NCBI RefSeq assembly: GCF_020037015.1
Contig: NZ_JAIQDE010000006.1
Span: forward strand, 124,001 to 188,000
Origin: Corallococcus sp. AS-1-6
GTDB lineage: Bacteria > Myxococcota > Myxococcia > Myxococcales > Myxococcaceae
Direction: 5' to 3'
DNA: 64,000 nucleotides
In this document: one piece after another, positions 9,100 through 17,025 of the stretch
Numbering within the stretch: the stretch's first letter is position 1
How the letters are laid out: every line of letters starts with the position of its first letter
Made by a program: the position numbers and the translations under genes
The notes under the pieces: model-generated
The model's database searches: none
What the model was told of the DNA's origin: nothing
What the model saw: the letters and a program-made list of their open reading frames with translations, nothing else

Positions 9100-9849
9100 A
9101 TGGGCAGGCTCGACGGGAAGGTGGCAGTCGTCACGGGTGGGACCACGGGCATCGGCTTCGCGTCCGCGAAGCGCTTCGCGCAGGAGGGGGCGAAGGTGTT
9201 CCTCACCGGCCGCCGGCAGGCGGAGGTGGACCGGGCGGTGAAGGAGATTGGCCAGGGCGCGGTGGGCGTGCGCGGGGACGTGTCCGTGATGGCGGATCTG
9301 GACGCGCTCTACGCGCGGGTGAAGGAGGAGGCGGGGCACATTGACGTGGTGTTCGCCAACGCGGGCGGCGGCGAGTTCGCGGCGATGGGCTCCATCACGG
9401 AGGCGCACTTCGACCAGACGTTCAACATCAACGTGAAGGGCACGCTGTTCACGGTGCAGAAGGCGCTGCCGCTCCTGAAGGACGGCGGCTCCGTCATCCT
9501 GACGGGCTCCACCGCGGGCTCGGACGGCTCCGCGGCGTTCAGCGTCTACGCTGCGACGAAGGCGGCCATCCGCTCGTTCGCGCGCACCTGGGCCACGGAC
9601 CTGAAGGGGCGGCGCATCCGGGTGAACACGCTCAGCCCGGGCCCCATCGACACGCCGGGACTCAACGGGCTGGCGCCCGACGCGGCGGGGGCGAAGCAGA
9701 TCAAGGACTACCTCACCAGCCTCATCCCGCTGGGGCGCATGGGGCAGCCGGACGAGGTGGCGAAGGCGGCGCTGTTCCTCGCGTCGGACGACAGCAGCTT
9801 CGTCAACGGCGCGGAGCTCTTCGTGGACGGCGGCGCCGGACAGGTCTGA
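9100..9849 (+). CDS. SDR-family NAD(P)-dependent oxidoreductase
   Basis: This 249-residue classical short-chain dehydrogenase starts at the ATG at 9100, which has an AAGGAG ribosome site; an in-frame upstream ATG at 9043 lies inside the promoter and is rejected. It has the cofactor loop TGGTTGIG (12-19), NAGGG, the catalytic Ser in GSTAGS, YAATK (Tyr and Lys) and the C-terminal SFVNGAELFVDGG. It reduces or oxidises a carbonyl/alcohol with NAD(P); the substrate is unknown. Regulation by the divergent TetR protein is likely. Confidence 0.92.
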   Translation: MGRLDGKVAVVTGGTTGIGFASAKRFAQEGAKVFLTGRRQAEVDRAVKEIGQGAVGVRGDVSVMADLDALYARVKEEAGHIDVVFANAGGGEFAAMGSITEAHFDQTFNINVKGTLFTVQKALPLLKDGGSVILTGSTAGSDGSAAFSVYAATKAAIRSFARTWATDLKGRRIRVNTLSPGPIDTPGLNGLAPDAAGAKQIKDYLTSLIPLGRMGQPDEVAKAALFLASDDSSFVNGAELFVDGGAGQV

Positions 9850-9864
9850 GGCCCGGCGGACGCG

Positions 9865-10095
9865 TCAGTCGTCCTTGCCGTCCGGGTTCGACGCGGCCAG
9901 CTTGCGCAGCTTCGCGGCGAAGGGGCTCTCGCCGTTCACCGGCAGCGGGCCGCCGGCCATGCGCTGGCGGCGGTCCATGGCGAGGGGGCCTTCAGGGGGC
10001 CCTTCCAGGGCTTCCTTCTCGAAGCGGTCCTGACCGCTCAGCACCCGGCCGATGGGGCGGGACGAGCCGACGCGACGAAAGGGATCCACGGACAT
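9865..10095 (-). CDS. Small hypothetical protein
   Basis: This 76-residue protein starts at the ATG at 10095 (MSVDPFRRVG) with a strong GGAGGT ribosome site 7 nt upstream. It is polar, Pro/Gly/Arg-rich and probably disordered, with no signal peptide or motif. It lies 28 bp downstream of the E2-like acyltransferase gene on the same strand and is probably co-transcribed. Function is unknown. Confidence 0.6.
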   Translation of the reverse strand: MSVDPFRRVGSSRPIGRVLSGQDRFEKEALEGPPEGPLAMDRRQRMAGGPLPVNGESPFAAKLRKLAASNPDGKDD

Positions 10096-10123
10096 GCGCT
10101 GACCTCCGGATGACGCCCCTGTT

Positions 10124-10966
10124 CTACCGCGCTTCGGTCCCGGGTGCATCCCACCCGCTCGGGTCCTCCAGCGCGCCGCCGATGTGCCGGAGCACCCGCG
10201 CGGCCAGGTCCACGTCGATGAGGCGCGCGTCCCAGGTGCAGGTGAGCGTCATGGCCTTGCCGGGCACCAGCGCGTCGCCCTCCACCACGGGCACGTCCCG
10301 CACGAGCCCCGGCGCCAGCAGCAGCGGCACGCGGGTGTAGGGCACCATCGCGACGAAGCCCCGCTCCAGCCCCAGCGAGCCCAGGTTCGTCACCGCCACG
10401 GAGCCGAACGGGTCGAACGGCATGCCCACCCGGCGCAGGTCCACGTTCAGGCCGTACCAGACGAAGGACAACAGCCGCAGCGCGGGGCCCATCAGCCAGC
10501 CGGGCAACAGCGACGAGCGGCGCTTGCCCCGTTCGATCTCCACGTCCTCGCGCGCGCGGACCCGCGACACGCGCGCCTCCATGGCGTCCGCCAGCGCCTC
10601 CAGCGACTTCTCATCCGCGCGGTGCACGGTGGCGGTGGTCAGGTCCACGCGCGACGCGCCGCTCGCCGGCTGGACCACCAGCACGCAGACGCCCACGTCC
10701 TCGCGCAGCCACGGGCGCTGGCCGCGCAGCACGACGTTGGCCTCCGGGTAGCGGCGCAGCGCGTCCGCCGCGGCCTTGGCCACCAGGTGCGTCACCGTCA
10801 GCCGGCGGCCGGTGCGCGTGCGGTGCGTGGCCATGAACGCGAGCGCCGGCTCCATGCGGACCTCCAGCGCCGCGTAGGAGGTCGGGTCGCGGGGGGCGCG
10901 CCACGTCCCCAGCGCGAGCTTGCGCAGGGCACTGGCCGGGGGCGCGGGGTGGAGGTCCAGGTTCAT
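10124..10966 (-). CDS. E2-like (2-oxoacid dehydrogenase acyltransferase fold) protein, catalytic His missing
   Basis: This 280-residue protein starts at the ATG at 10966 (MNLDLHPAP). It has the chloramphenicol acetyltransferase/E2 catalytic-core pattern: a VTHLVAKAAADALRRYPEANV helix, a central segment DPFGSVAVTNLGSLGLERGF, and a C-terminal TLTCTWDARLIDVDLAARVL. There are no lipoyl or E1/E3-binding domains. The usual DHRxxDG site reads WDARLIDVD, so Ala replaces the catalytic His, while the Asp remains. Standard acyl transfer from CoA is therefore doubtful. It may be a structural or regulatory relative, or it may use another base. Related stand-alone proteins occur in many actinobacteria and myxobacteria. 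Confidence 0.75.
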   Translation of the reverse strand: MNLDLHPAPPASALRKLALGTWRAPRDPTSYAALEVRMEPALAFMATHRTRTGRRLTVTHLVAKAAADALRRYPEANVVLRGQRPWLREDVGVCVLVVQPASGASRVDLTTATVHRADEKSLEALADAMEARVSRVRAREDVEIERGKRRSSLLPGWLMGPALRLLSFVWYGLNVDLRRVGMPFDPFGSVAVTNLGSLGLERGFVAMVPYTRVPLLLAPGLVRDVPVVEGDALVPGKAMTLTCTWDARLIDVDLAARVLRHIGGALEDPSGWDAPGTEAR

Positions 10967-11082
10967 GGAAGGTTTCTCAAGCCTTTGCACGGCGGGGGGA
11001 CCGCGCGCAACCGGGGCGGGCACCTGTTAGACATTGGCCCCAGCGCCCCTGCCCCTCCTCCCGCGCTCCGAGGCCCATCCGC

Positions 11083-12006
11083 ATGAGCACCCTCGCCCTG
11101 GTCCTGTCCCTGGCCCTGCAGGCTTCGCCGCCCGCGAAGCCGCTCCCGAAGCCCGCCGCGCAGGCGCAGAAGAAGGCCCCCGCGGAGGACGTCGCCGCCG
11201 CCACCCAGGCGTGGCAGGCCGAGCGGCTGCAACGCCTGACGTCGCCGGACGGCTGGCTGACGCTGGTGGGGCTCACCTGGCTGAAGGAGGGCGAGCAGAC
11301 GGCCGGCTCCGCGCCCGACAGCGCCGTGCCGCTGCCTTCGCCGGTGCCGGCCAGGGCGGGGACGTTCGTGCGCCAGGGGGACACCGTGAGCTTCCAGCCC
11401 GCGCCGGGGGTGGCCTTCACGCTGGAGGGCAAACCCTTCACGGGCGGCGCGCTGAAGACAGACGAGAAGGGCGCGCCGGACGTGGTGCGGCTGGGGGGCG
11501 TGAGCTTTCAAATCATCCGCCGGCAGGACCGGCTGGGCGTGCGGGTGAAGGACTCGGAGGCGGCGGCGCGCAAGCAGTTCCACGGCATCCCGCTGTATCC
11601 GGCCAGCGCGGCCTGGAAGGTGGAGGCGCGGCTGATGCCGGACGAAACGCCGCGCATGCTCAGCGTGCCCACGGTGCTGGGGTACTCGGAGGAGATGAAG
11701 TCCGCCGGCACGCTCGTCTTCACGGTGGGGGGCAAGGAGCACCGGCTGATCCCCGTGGCGGAGGAGGGCTCGGACGAGCTGTTCATCGTCTTCGGCGACG
11801 AGACGAACCGCGACGCGACCTACGGCGCCGGCCGCTTCCTGGAGGCGCCGCTGCCGGACAAGGACGGGCGCGTCGTGCTGGACTTCAACCGCGCCTACAA
11901 TCCGCCGTGCGCCTTCTCGCGCTTCGCCACCTGCCCGCTGCCCCCGCGCGGCAACCGCCTGGCCCTGCGCGTGGAAGCCGGTGAGAAGCGCGCGGGAGAA
12001 CACTGA
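11083..12006 (+). CDS. DUF1684 domain protein, exported
   Basis: This 307-residue protein starts at the ATG at 11083. A short hydrophobic N-terminus (MSTLALVLSLALQASPPAK) suggests export. The DUF1684 pattern is clear: WQAERLQRLTSPDGWLTLVG, TWLKEGEQTAGSAPD, the conserved FHGIPLYP and the C-terminal LDFNRAYNPPCAFSRFATCP with PPRGNRL. The biochemical role of DUF1684 is not established. The gene is monocistronic, divergent from the E2-like gene and followed by a hairpin. Confidence 0.85.
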   Translation: MSTLALVLSLALQASPPAKPLPKPAAQAQKKAPAEDVAAATQAWQAERLQRLTSPDGWLTLVGLTWLKEGEQTAGSAPDSAVPLPSPVPARAGTFVRQGDTVSFQPAPGVAFTLEGKPFTGGALKTDEKGAPDVVRLGGVSFQIIRRQDRLGVRVKDSEAAARKQFHGIPLYPASAAWKVEARLMPDETPRMLSVPTVLGYSEEMKSAGTLVFTVGGKEHRLIPVAEEGSDELFIVFGDETNRDATYGAGRFLEAPLPDKDGRVVLDFNRAYNPPCAFSRFATCPLPPRGNRLALRVEAGEKRAGEH

Positions 12007-12021
12007 CCCCTCAAAACGCCA

Positions 12022-12054
12022 CCGCCCGCTTCCCTCCAGGAGGGAAACGGGCGG
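12022..12054. terminator. Bidirectional hairpin
   Basis: CCGCCCG (12022-12028) pairs with CGGGCGG (12048-12054). The inner TTCCCTCC/GGAGGGAA extends the stem past one mismatch. It lies between the convergent stops at 12006 and 12081. Confidence 0.6.
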
Positions 12055-12080
12055 CGTGGGGGTGGCACTCAGGTGAAGCC

Positions 12081-12956
12081 TCAGAGCTGGATGGTCTTCT
12101 CCACATCCGCCATGCGGAAGCGCGCCATCGCCAGGTTCGCGTTCGCGCGGTGCAGCGCGATGTAGAGGAACAGGCCTTCGCGGGCCGCGAGCGGGCGGAT
12201 GATGTGGTACTGCTCGCCCAGGGTGATGAGCATGTCCTCGATGCGGTCCTTGATGCCCAGGGCCTTCATCGTCTTCAGCTTGGCGCGCATCACCTCCGTG
12301 TTGCCCGCGGCCGCCGCCTCCACGTTGAACGTCGCGTTCCCACCGACGCTGCCCAGGGTCATCCCGCTGTTGGCATCCGCCAGACAGACCGCGAACGCCC
12401 CTTCAATCTTCATCGCCTCTTCCAGCGCCTGCTTCACGTTCGCCATGACTTCACCATCCAGTTCGGGGGGACTCGAGGGGGACTGCGACTGCGGTGGGTG
12501 GGCCGTGAGCTCCGCCAGCTCGAACGTCAGTTGGCTGGAGTAGGAGCGCGGCTGCGGCACGAAGAGCGCCTGCGCCTCCGCCAGCCCGAAGAGCGTCTCC
12601 AACTGCGCGGCCACGTGGTGGCGGAGCAGGTCGCGCAGCGTGTCGCGCGGCACCAGCCCCCACGCCACCAGCGTCTCGCAGAAGTTGCCGCCGCTCTTGC
12701 GGCACTCCGCCATCACCTGCTCGACGTCCTCGCGGTTCACCAGCTTCGCGTCGATGAGCGCCGTGGAGAAGCTGCGCGCGCCCGGGCCCGTGAGCACCGT
12801 CCACGCCACCTTGCGCTCCACCACGAAGACGCGCCCGGACACCGTGGTGGACTTCACCACCACCTCGCCGCCCAGCTTGCTCTCCAGCGCTTCGTTCAAT
12901 ACCGCCCGGACGACCTGACGGGGCTGGGACACCGCGTTTCGAGGAGCCGGGTTCAT
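12081..12956 (-). CDS. Roadblock/LC7-domain protein with DUF4388/PATAN-like N-terminus
   Basis: This 291-residue protein starts at the ATG at 12956. Residues about 15-150 resemble the DUF4388/PATAN region often found in myxobacterial gliding and signalling proteins (GRVFVVERKVAWTVLTGPGA, then ALIDAKLVNREDVEQVMAECR). A Ser/Pro linker follows. Residues about 165-291 form a roadblock/LC7 fold (VMANVKQALEEAMKIEGAFAVCLADANSG, then TLGEQYHIIRPLAAREGLFLYIALHR), as in MglB, the GTPase-activating partner of the polarity GTPase MglA. It could bind a small GTPase or sense ligand, but no GTPase gene is adjacent. A good promoter lies upstream. Confidence 0.8.
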   Translation of the reverse strand: MNPAPRNAVSQPRQVVRAVLNEALESKLGGEVVVKSTTVSGRVFVVERKVAWTVLTGPGARSFSTALIDAKLVNREDVEQVMAECRKSGGNFCETLVAWGLVPRDTLRDLLRHHVAAQLETLFGLAEAQALFVPQPRSYSSQLTFELAELTAHPPQSQSPSSPPELDGEVMANVKQALEEAMKIEGAFAVCLADANSGMTLGSVGGNATFNVEAAAAGNTEVMRAKLKTMKALGIKDRIEDMLITLGEQYHIIRPLAAREGLFLYIALHRANANLAMARFRMADVEKTIQL

Positions 12957-13017
12957 GCGGGAGTCCAGAGTGACCGCCAGTGTTGGCGCGGTCCGTCAAG
13001 GGGGCGGGGCTGGCGAA

Positions 13018-13047
13018 ATAATAAGCAACACCGCTGCACAATCGCAA
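13018..13047 (-). promoter_or_regulatory. Sigma-70-like promoter of the roadblock gene
   Basis: On the minus strand, TTGCGA (13047-13042), an 18-bp spacer and TATTAT (13023-13018) form a good vegetative promoter, leaving a leader of about 55 nt before the ATG at 12956. The stretch is markedly more AT-rich than its surroundings. Confidence 0.6.
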
Positions 13048-13299
13048 CCTAGCTGTAAAATTCAGGGAAGAGATGACTCCCCTGGGGTTGGTGAAACCCC
13101 GTACAAACGTCTGAGTGTCTTGTATCGAAGCGCCAAAGACAACGGAACAATTCCAGAGCAGCGAAAACCCGACGCATGCGTGCGACAGCGCCATGCGACT
13201 GGGGGATGAGGGGTTGTCCCGCCAACATTTCCCCCTCTGGAAGTGGGGGCAGGCAGGCATGGCCCTGGGGTGGAGTGCGTCCCCTGACGCGGCACGCAA

Positions 13300-13334
13300 A
13301 GACCCCCGGAGCGCATGGAGCCCCCCGGGGGTCT
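13300..13334 (-). terminator. Hairpin downstream of the PfpI-family gene
   Basis: A perfect 10-bp stem, AGACCCCCGG / CCGGGGGTCT, with a 15-nt loop starts 36 bp past the stop of the minus-strand gene ending at 13371. Confidence 0.6.
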
Positions 13335-13370
13335 GGGTCCTGTTGGACCGTTTCGAGGCCTGCTCTCGGC

Positions 13371-13949
13371 TCAGTGCACTGGCGGTGCGCGGTCCGCGGC
13401 GGCCTCCGGGGCCAGAGGTGACTCCAGACGTGGGGCGATGCCGTCCTTGAGCTGGCGCAGGAGGGCGGCGCTGAAGGCCTCCAGGTCATCCGGCTTGCGG
13501 GACGTGATGAGGTTGCCGTCCTCCACCACCTGGCGGTCCACCCAGCGCGCGCCGGCGTTGATGAGGTCCGTCTTGATGGAGGGGAACGAGGTGACGGTGC
13601 GCTCGTCCGCGATGTCCGCCTCCACCAGCATCCACGGCGCGTGGCACACGGCGGCGATGGGCTTGTCCGCCTTGAAGAAGTCGCGCACGAAGCCGACCAT
13701 GGCGATGTCCATGCGCAGGTGGTCCGGCGAGTAGCCGCCGGGGATCACCAGCGCGGCGAAGTCCGCGGCCTTCACCTCCTTCACCGCCTTCTCCGCGCGG
13801 ATTTCGGCGCCCTTCTTCCCCTTGAGCGCCTTGCCGGCCTCCACGCCGATGACGACGGGCTCGTGGCCCGCCTGCTTGAGCTTGTCGAAGGGGACCTGGA
13901 ACTCGGAGTCCTCGAAGTCGTTGGCCACGATGAATGCGATGCGCGCCAT
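13371..13949 (-). CDS. DJ-1/PfpI-family protein (type 1 glutamine amidotransferase-like)
   Basis: This 192-residue protein starts at the ATG at 13949 (MARIAFIVAND) with a GGGAGG ribosome site; the open frame continues far upstream but has no coding signature there. It has the DJ-1/PfpI pattern: an N-terminal Rossmann-like strand, FEDSEFQVPFDKLKQAGHEP, VIPGGYSPDHLR, the nucleophile elbow AAVCHAPWML with its Cys, and SRKPDDLEAF near the end. Members act as stress-linked glyoxalases/deglycases or as intracellular proteases. Which applies here cannot be told from sequence alone. Confidence 0.88.
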   Translation of the reverse strand: MARIAFIVANDFEDSEFQVPFDKLKQAGHEPVVIGVEAGKALKGKKGAEIRAEKAVKEVKAADFAALVIPGGYSPDHLRMDIAMVGFVRDFFKADKPIAAVCHAPWMLVEADIADERTVTSFPSIKTDLINAGARWVDRQVVEDGNLITSRKPDDLEAFSAALLRQLKDGIAPRLESPLAPEAAADRAPPVH

Positions 13950-14114
13950 GGAACTGCCTCCCGCTGGGCATTGGTGTCGTTGAACCCGCCCGAGCAAGGT
14001 GCCCACGACAGGGGCCGCGACAACGCCATCCGGGACCGTTGTCCCATCCCGGCCGCGCTCGCCTGCCCCCCTTCCAGGTCGGTGGGCCGCGTTCACCCAC
14101 GCTAGATTGTCCCC

Positions 14115-15287
14115 ATGCGCTCCCGACGCCTGCTCCTGTCCGCCCTCGTGGTGCTCGCCGCCTCCGCCTCCGCCTGCCGCAGGAGCCAGGCGCAGGGGAC
14201 GGCGTCCGCCGCGGACTGCGTCCGGGTGGAGGACGGCTGGGGCCAGGACGGCGGCGTGCCCATCACCGTGGACGTGGTGGCGGAGGGGTTGGAGGTCCCC
14301 TGGGGCGTGGCCTTCCTGCCGGGCCAGGGCACGGACGCGCTCATCACCGAGCGGCCGGGCCGCGTGCGGCTGCTGCGCGGAGGCCAGTTGCAGCCCGGGG
14401 CCGTGGCCACGCTGCCCCTGGCGGCGAACGGCGAGGGCGGCCTGCTGGGCATCGCCGCGCACCCGGACTTCGCGACGAACCGCGCGTTCTACCTGTACGT
14501 CACCACCGAGGCGGACGGGAAGGCCCGCAACCGGGTGGAGCGCTGGACGCTGTCGCCGGACGGCGCGAGCGCGACCTTCGAGCGCGTCATCTTCGACGGC
14601 ATCCCGTCCGCGAAGTACCACGACGGCGGGCGGCTGCGCTTCGGGCCGGACGGCATGCTGTACGTGGGCACGGGCGACGCCCGGGACCCGGACCTGTCCC
14701 AGGACGTGGCCAGCCCCGCGGGCAAGCTCCTGCGCCTGACGCCGGACGGGGCGGTGCCCCAGGACAATCCCTTTCCCCACTCGCCCGCGTTCCTCCTGGG
14801 CGTGCGCAACACGCAAGGCTTTGACTGGAAGGACGCCACCACGCTGTACCTCACCGACCACGGCCCCAGCGGCGAGACGCTGCGCTTTGGCCATGACGAG
14901 GTGAACGTGGTGAAGGCGGGCGACAACCTGGGCTGGCCCGGCATCTATTCGTGCGAGACGCAGGGCGGGCGCATCACCCCGTCGCTCACGTTCGATGACG
15001 CCATGCCCCCGGGCGGCGCCGCCGTCTACACGGGCAGCGCGATTCCGGAGTGGAAGGGGTCGCTGCTGGTGGGGACGCTCAAGTCCAAGCACCTGCACCG
15101 GGTGGAGTTCGACGCGAGGCAGCCCCACCGCGTGACCCGGCACGAGGTGTACCTGCGCGACACGTATGGCCGCCTGCGCGACGTGCTGATGGGGCCGGAC
15201 GGGCACCTGTACGTCACCACCAGCAACTGCGACGGCCGGGGCGAGTGCGGCCCCAGGAAGGACCTGCTCCTGCGCGTGCGGCGTTAG
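14115..15287 (+). CDS. Soluble aldose/sorbosone-type sugar dehydrogenase (PQQ-type beta-propeller)
   Basis: This 390-residue protein starts at the ATG at 14115. A signal peptide with the lipobox-like ASASAC is followed by the soluble glucose dehydrogenase fold: GLEVPWGVAFLPG, ALITERPGRVRLL, GGLLGIAAHPDF, KYHDGGRLRFGPDGMLYVGTGDA, HGPSGETL, DEVNVVKAGDNLGWP, and the last blade RDVLMGPDGHLYVTTSNCDG. These motifs carry the PQQ and Ca2+ ligands (including the catalytic His in YHDGGRL). It is likely periplasmic, oxidising an aldose with PQQ. Its stop overlaps the stop of the convergent permease gene by 3 bp (TAG within 15284-15287). Confidence 0.88.
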   Translation: MRSRRLLLSALVVLAASASACRRSQAQGTASAADCVRVEDGWGQDGGVPITVDVVAEGLEVPWGVAFLPGQGTDALITERPGRVRLLRGGQLQPGAVATLPLAANGEGGLLGIAAHPDFATNRAFYLYVTTEADGKARNRVERWTLSPDGASATFERVIFDGIPSAKYHDGGRLRFGPDGMLYVGTGDARDPDLSQDVASPAGKLLRLTPDGAVPQDNPFPHSPAFLLGVRNTQGFDWKDATTLYLTDHGPSGETLRFGHDEVNVVKAGDNLGWPGIYSCETQGGRITPSLTFDDAMPPGGAAVYTGSAIPEWKGSLLVGTLKSKHLHRVEFDARQPHRVTRHEVYLRDTYGRLRDVLMGPDGHLYVTTSNCDGRGECGPRKDLLLRVRR

Positions 15288-16087
15288 CTCACGCTCTCCG
15301 CGCTGTAGCGGGCCAGCAGGCCCGTGCGCACCGCGTAGCGGTAGACGCGCTGGAACACCCAGCCCGCCAGCACGATGTCCAGCAGCGCCAGCGCGAAGCC
15401 CCAGCCGAGCGTGGCGCCGGAGAACTCGCCGCCGGCCACCAGCGTGCGCACGCCCTCGAAGACGTAGGACGGGGGCAGGAGCTTCGCCACCCACTGCATC
15501 CACTCCGGCAGCGTGGACAGCGGGTAGAAGACGCCCACGAACGGGGACAGCAGGCTGGGGATGGGCCAGACGAACCACTCGGACGCGGGGCCCAGCCTCA
15601 GCACCATCGCGCTGCTGAGGATGCCCAGCGCGATGCCGAAGAGGAACAGCACCAGCACGAAGGGGATGAACAGCGCCCCGTAGGCGGCGAAGGACAGGCC
15701 GAACACCGTGGTGGACAACAGCAGCATGACGACGAGGCCGATGGCGCTGGTCGCGATGCTCGTCACCACCAGGCCGCCCACGTACTCCGGCAGCGTGAGC
15801 GGCGTGGCGAAGACGTTGAGGAAGTTGCGCGACCAGACGTCCTCGAAGAAGCCCGTCGTCAGCCCCTGCATCACGCGCGCGAAGAAGTCCCAGAGCAGCA
15901 CCGCGCCCAGGAGCGCCGGCACGAAGTCGTAGCCGGAGGACGTCACCTCGTTGAGGTACCGGGTCATGAAGCCCCACAGCACCATGTCCACGGCCACCCA
16001 GGCGAACAGCGGCACCACGCGCGCGAAGTTGCCCTTGTAGAGATAGAACTGGCGCAGCGCGATGCCCGCGACGTGGTCCAGGTTCAT
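15284..16087 (-). CDS. ABC-2 type exporter permease
   Basis: This 267-residue protein starts at the ATG at 16087, overlapping the ATPase stop (ATGA), so the two genes are translationally coupled. It has six predicted membrane helices in the ABC-2 pattern, including FARVVPLFAWVAVDMVLWGF, ALLGAVLLWDFFARVMQG and WPIPSLLSPFVGVFYPLSTLP, the last being the family signature near the fifth helix. With the ATPase it should form a dimeric exporter of a lipid, glycan or drug. The substrate is unknown. Confidence 0.87.
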   Translation of the reverse strand: MNLDHVAGIALRQFYLYKGNFARVVPLFAWVAVDMVLWGFMTRYLNEVTSSGYDFVPALLGAVLLWDFFARVMQGLTTGFFEDVWSRNFLNVFATPLTLPEYVGGLVVTSIATSAIGLVVMLLLSTTVFGLSFAAYGALFIPFVLVLFLFGIALGILSSAMVLRLGPASEWFVWPIPSLLSPFVGVFYPLSTLPEWMQWVAKLLPPSYVFEGVRTLVAGGEFSGATLGWGFALALLDIVLAGWVFQRVYRYAVRTGLLARYSAESVS

Positions 16088-16854
16088 GGCGCTTCGGTCC
16101 TCTCCAGCGACAGCGGCTCGTTGGCCACGGCGATGAACAGCTCCTCCAGCGTGGCCTTGCCGTGCTCGCGGGGCAGCGTCCTGGGGTCGCCCTCCAGCAG
16201 CACCCGGCCGCGCGCCAGGAAGAGGACGCGGTCGCAGACGGACTCCACCTCGTACATGTTGTGGGACGTCCACAGCACGCCGCTGTCGCCCTTCGCCGCG
16301 AAGGCCTTGATGCGGGTGCGGATGTCCAGCGCGGTGGCGGGGTCCAGCGACGCGGTGGGTTCGTCCAGCAGGAGCAGGCGGGGCTCGTTGAGCATGGCCT
16401 TGGCCAGGGACACGCGCGTCTGCTCGCCGGAGGACAGCACGCCGCACTTGGTGTCCCGGAAGCGCTTCAGGTCGTACTGCTCCAGCAGCGACTCGATGCG
16501 GGCGGACAGCCCCTTCACGCCGTAGACGAGGCCGAAGACCCGCAGGTTCTGGGCCACGGTGAGGTTGCCGGGCAGGGGCGCGTAGACGGCGGCGAAGTTG
16601 GTGCGGGACAGCGCCTTCACCCGCTGGGTCTCCAGGTCGGTGCCCTCGATGGCGATGGTGCCGGAGGTGGGCTGGAGCACGCCCAGGAGCATGTTGATGG
16701 TGGTGCTCTTGCCCGCGCCGTTGGGGCCCAGGAGCCCCACGATTTCGCGGCGGCGCACGTGGAAGGAGATGCCGTCCACGGCCGTGCGGGCGCCGTACGT
16801 CTTGCGCAGGGCCGTGACGGAGAGCACCAGGGTGTCCAGCGAGCCGGAGTTCAT
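16084..16854 (-). CDS. ABC-2 type exporter ATP-binding protein
   Basis: This 256-residue protein starts at the ATG at 16854 (MNSGSLDTL); the ribosome site is weak. It has Walker A GPNGAGKST, the Q-loop region AAVYAPLPGNLT (no clear Gln), the signature LSSGEQTRVSLAKAML, Walker B LLLLDEPTASLD and the switch His in WTSHN. The signature SSGEQ departs from the usual SGGQ, as in the ABC-2/DrrA relatives. It is coupled to the downstream permease and divergent from the antiporter operon at 17026. Confidence 0.9.
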   Translation of the reverse strand: MNSGSLDTLVLSVTALRKTYGARTAVDGISFHVRRREIVGLLGPNGAGKSTTINMLLGVLQPTSGTIAIEGTDLETQRVKALSRTNFAAVYAPLPGNLTVAQNLRVFGLVYGVKGLSARIESLLEQYDLKRFRDTKCGVLSSGEQTRVSLAKAMLNEPRLLLLDEPTASLDPATALDIRTRIKAFAAKGDSGVLWTSHNMYEVESVCDRVLFLARGRVLLEGDPRTLPREHGKATLEELFIAVANEPLSLERTEAP

Positions 16855-17025
16855 CGGGGGTCCCGCTGTACCACGCGCGCGCCGTATCGCCAGGGCGCAC
16901 TTCCGACGGGGGGAAGGCAGGCGGGCGGGGCCTCGGGCGGGGCGATGAAAAGCGGACGGTGCCCGTGCACGGTCCGCGCGAATCTGGAAAGCTTCGCGTC
17001 CCTTCCCGGTCCCAGTGGAGTCGCC

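Larger units (their letters stand above)
12957..13370. other. 414-bp non-coding stretch
   Basis: It holds the promoter of the roadblock gene (13018-13047), a small GGGGTT/AACCCC hairpin near 13084-13100 and the terminator at 13300-13334. The remaining short open frames lack ribosome sites and coding bias. I see no RNA gene that I can name. Confidence 0.5.

Noticed and set aside
13950-15977. Upstream extension of the PfpI-family frame on the minus strand
   Set aside because: It runs antisense through the sugar dehydrogenase gene; the ATG at 13949 has a proper ribosome site and the family N-terminus.
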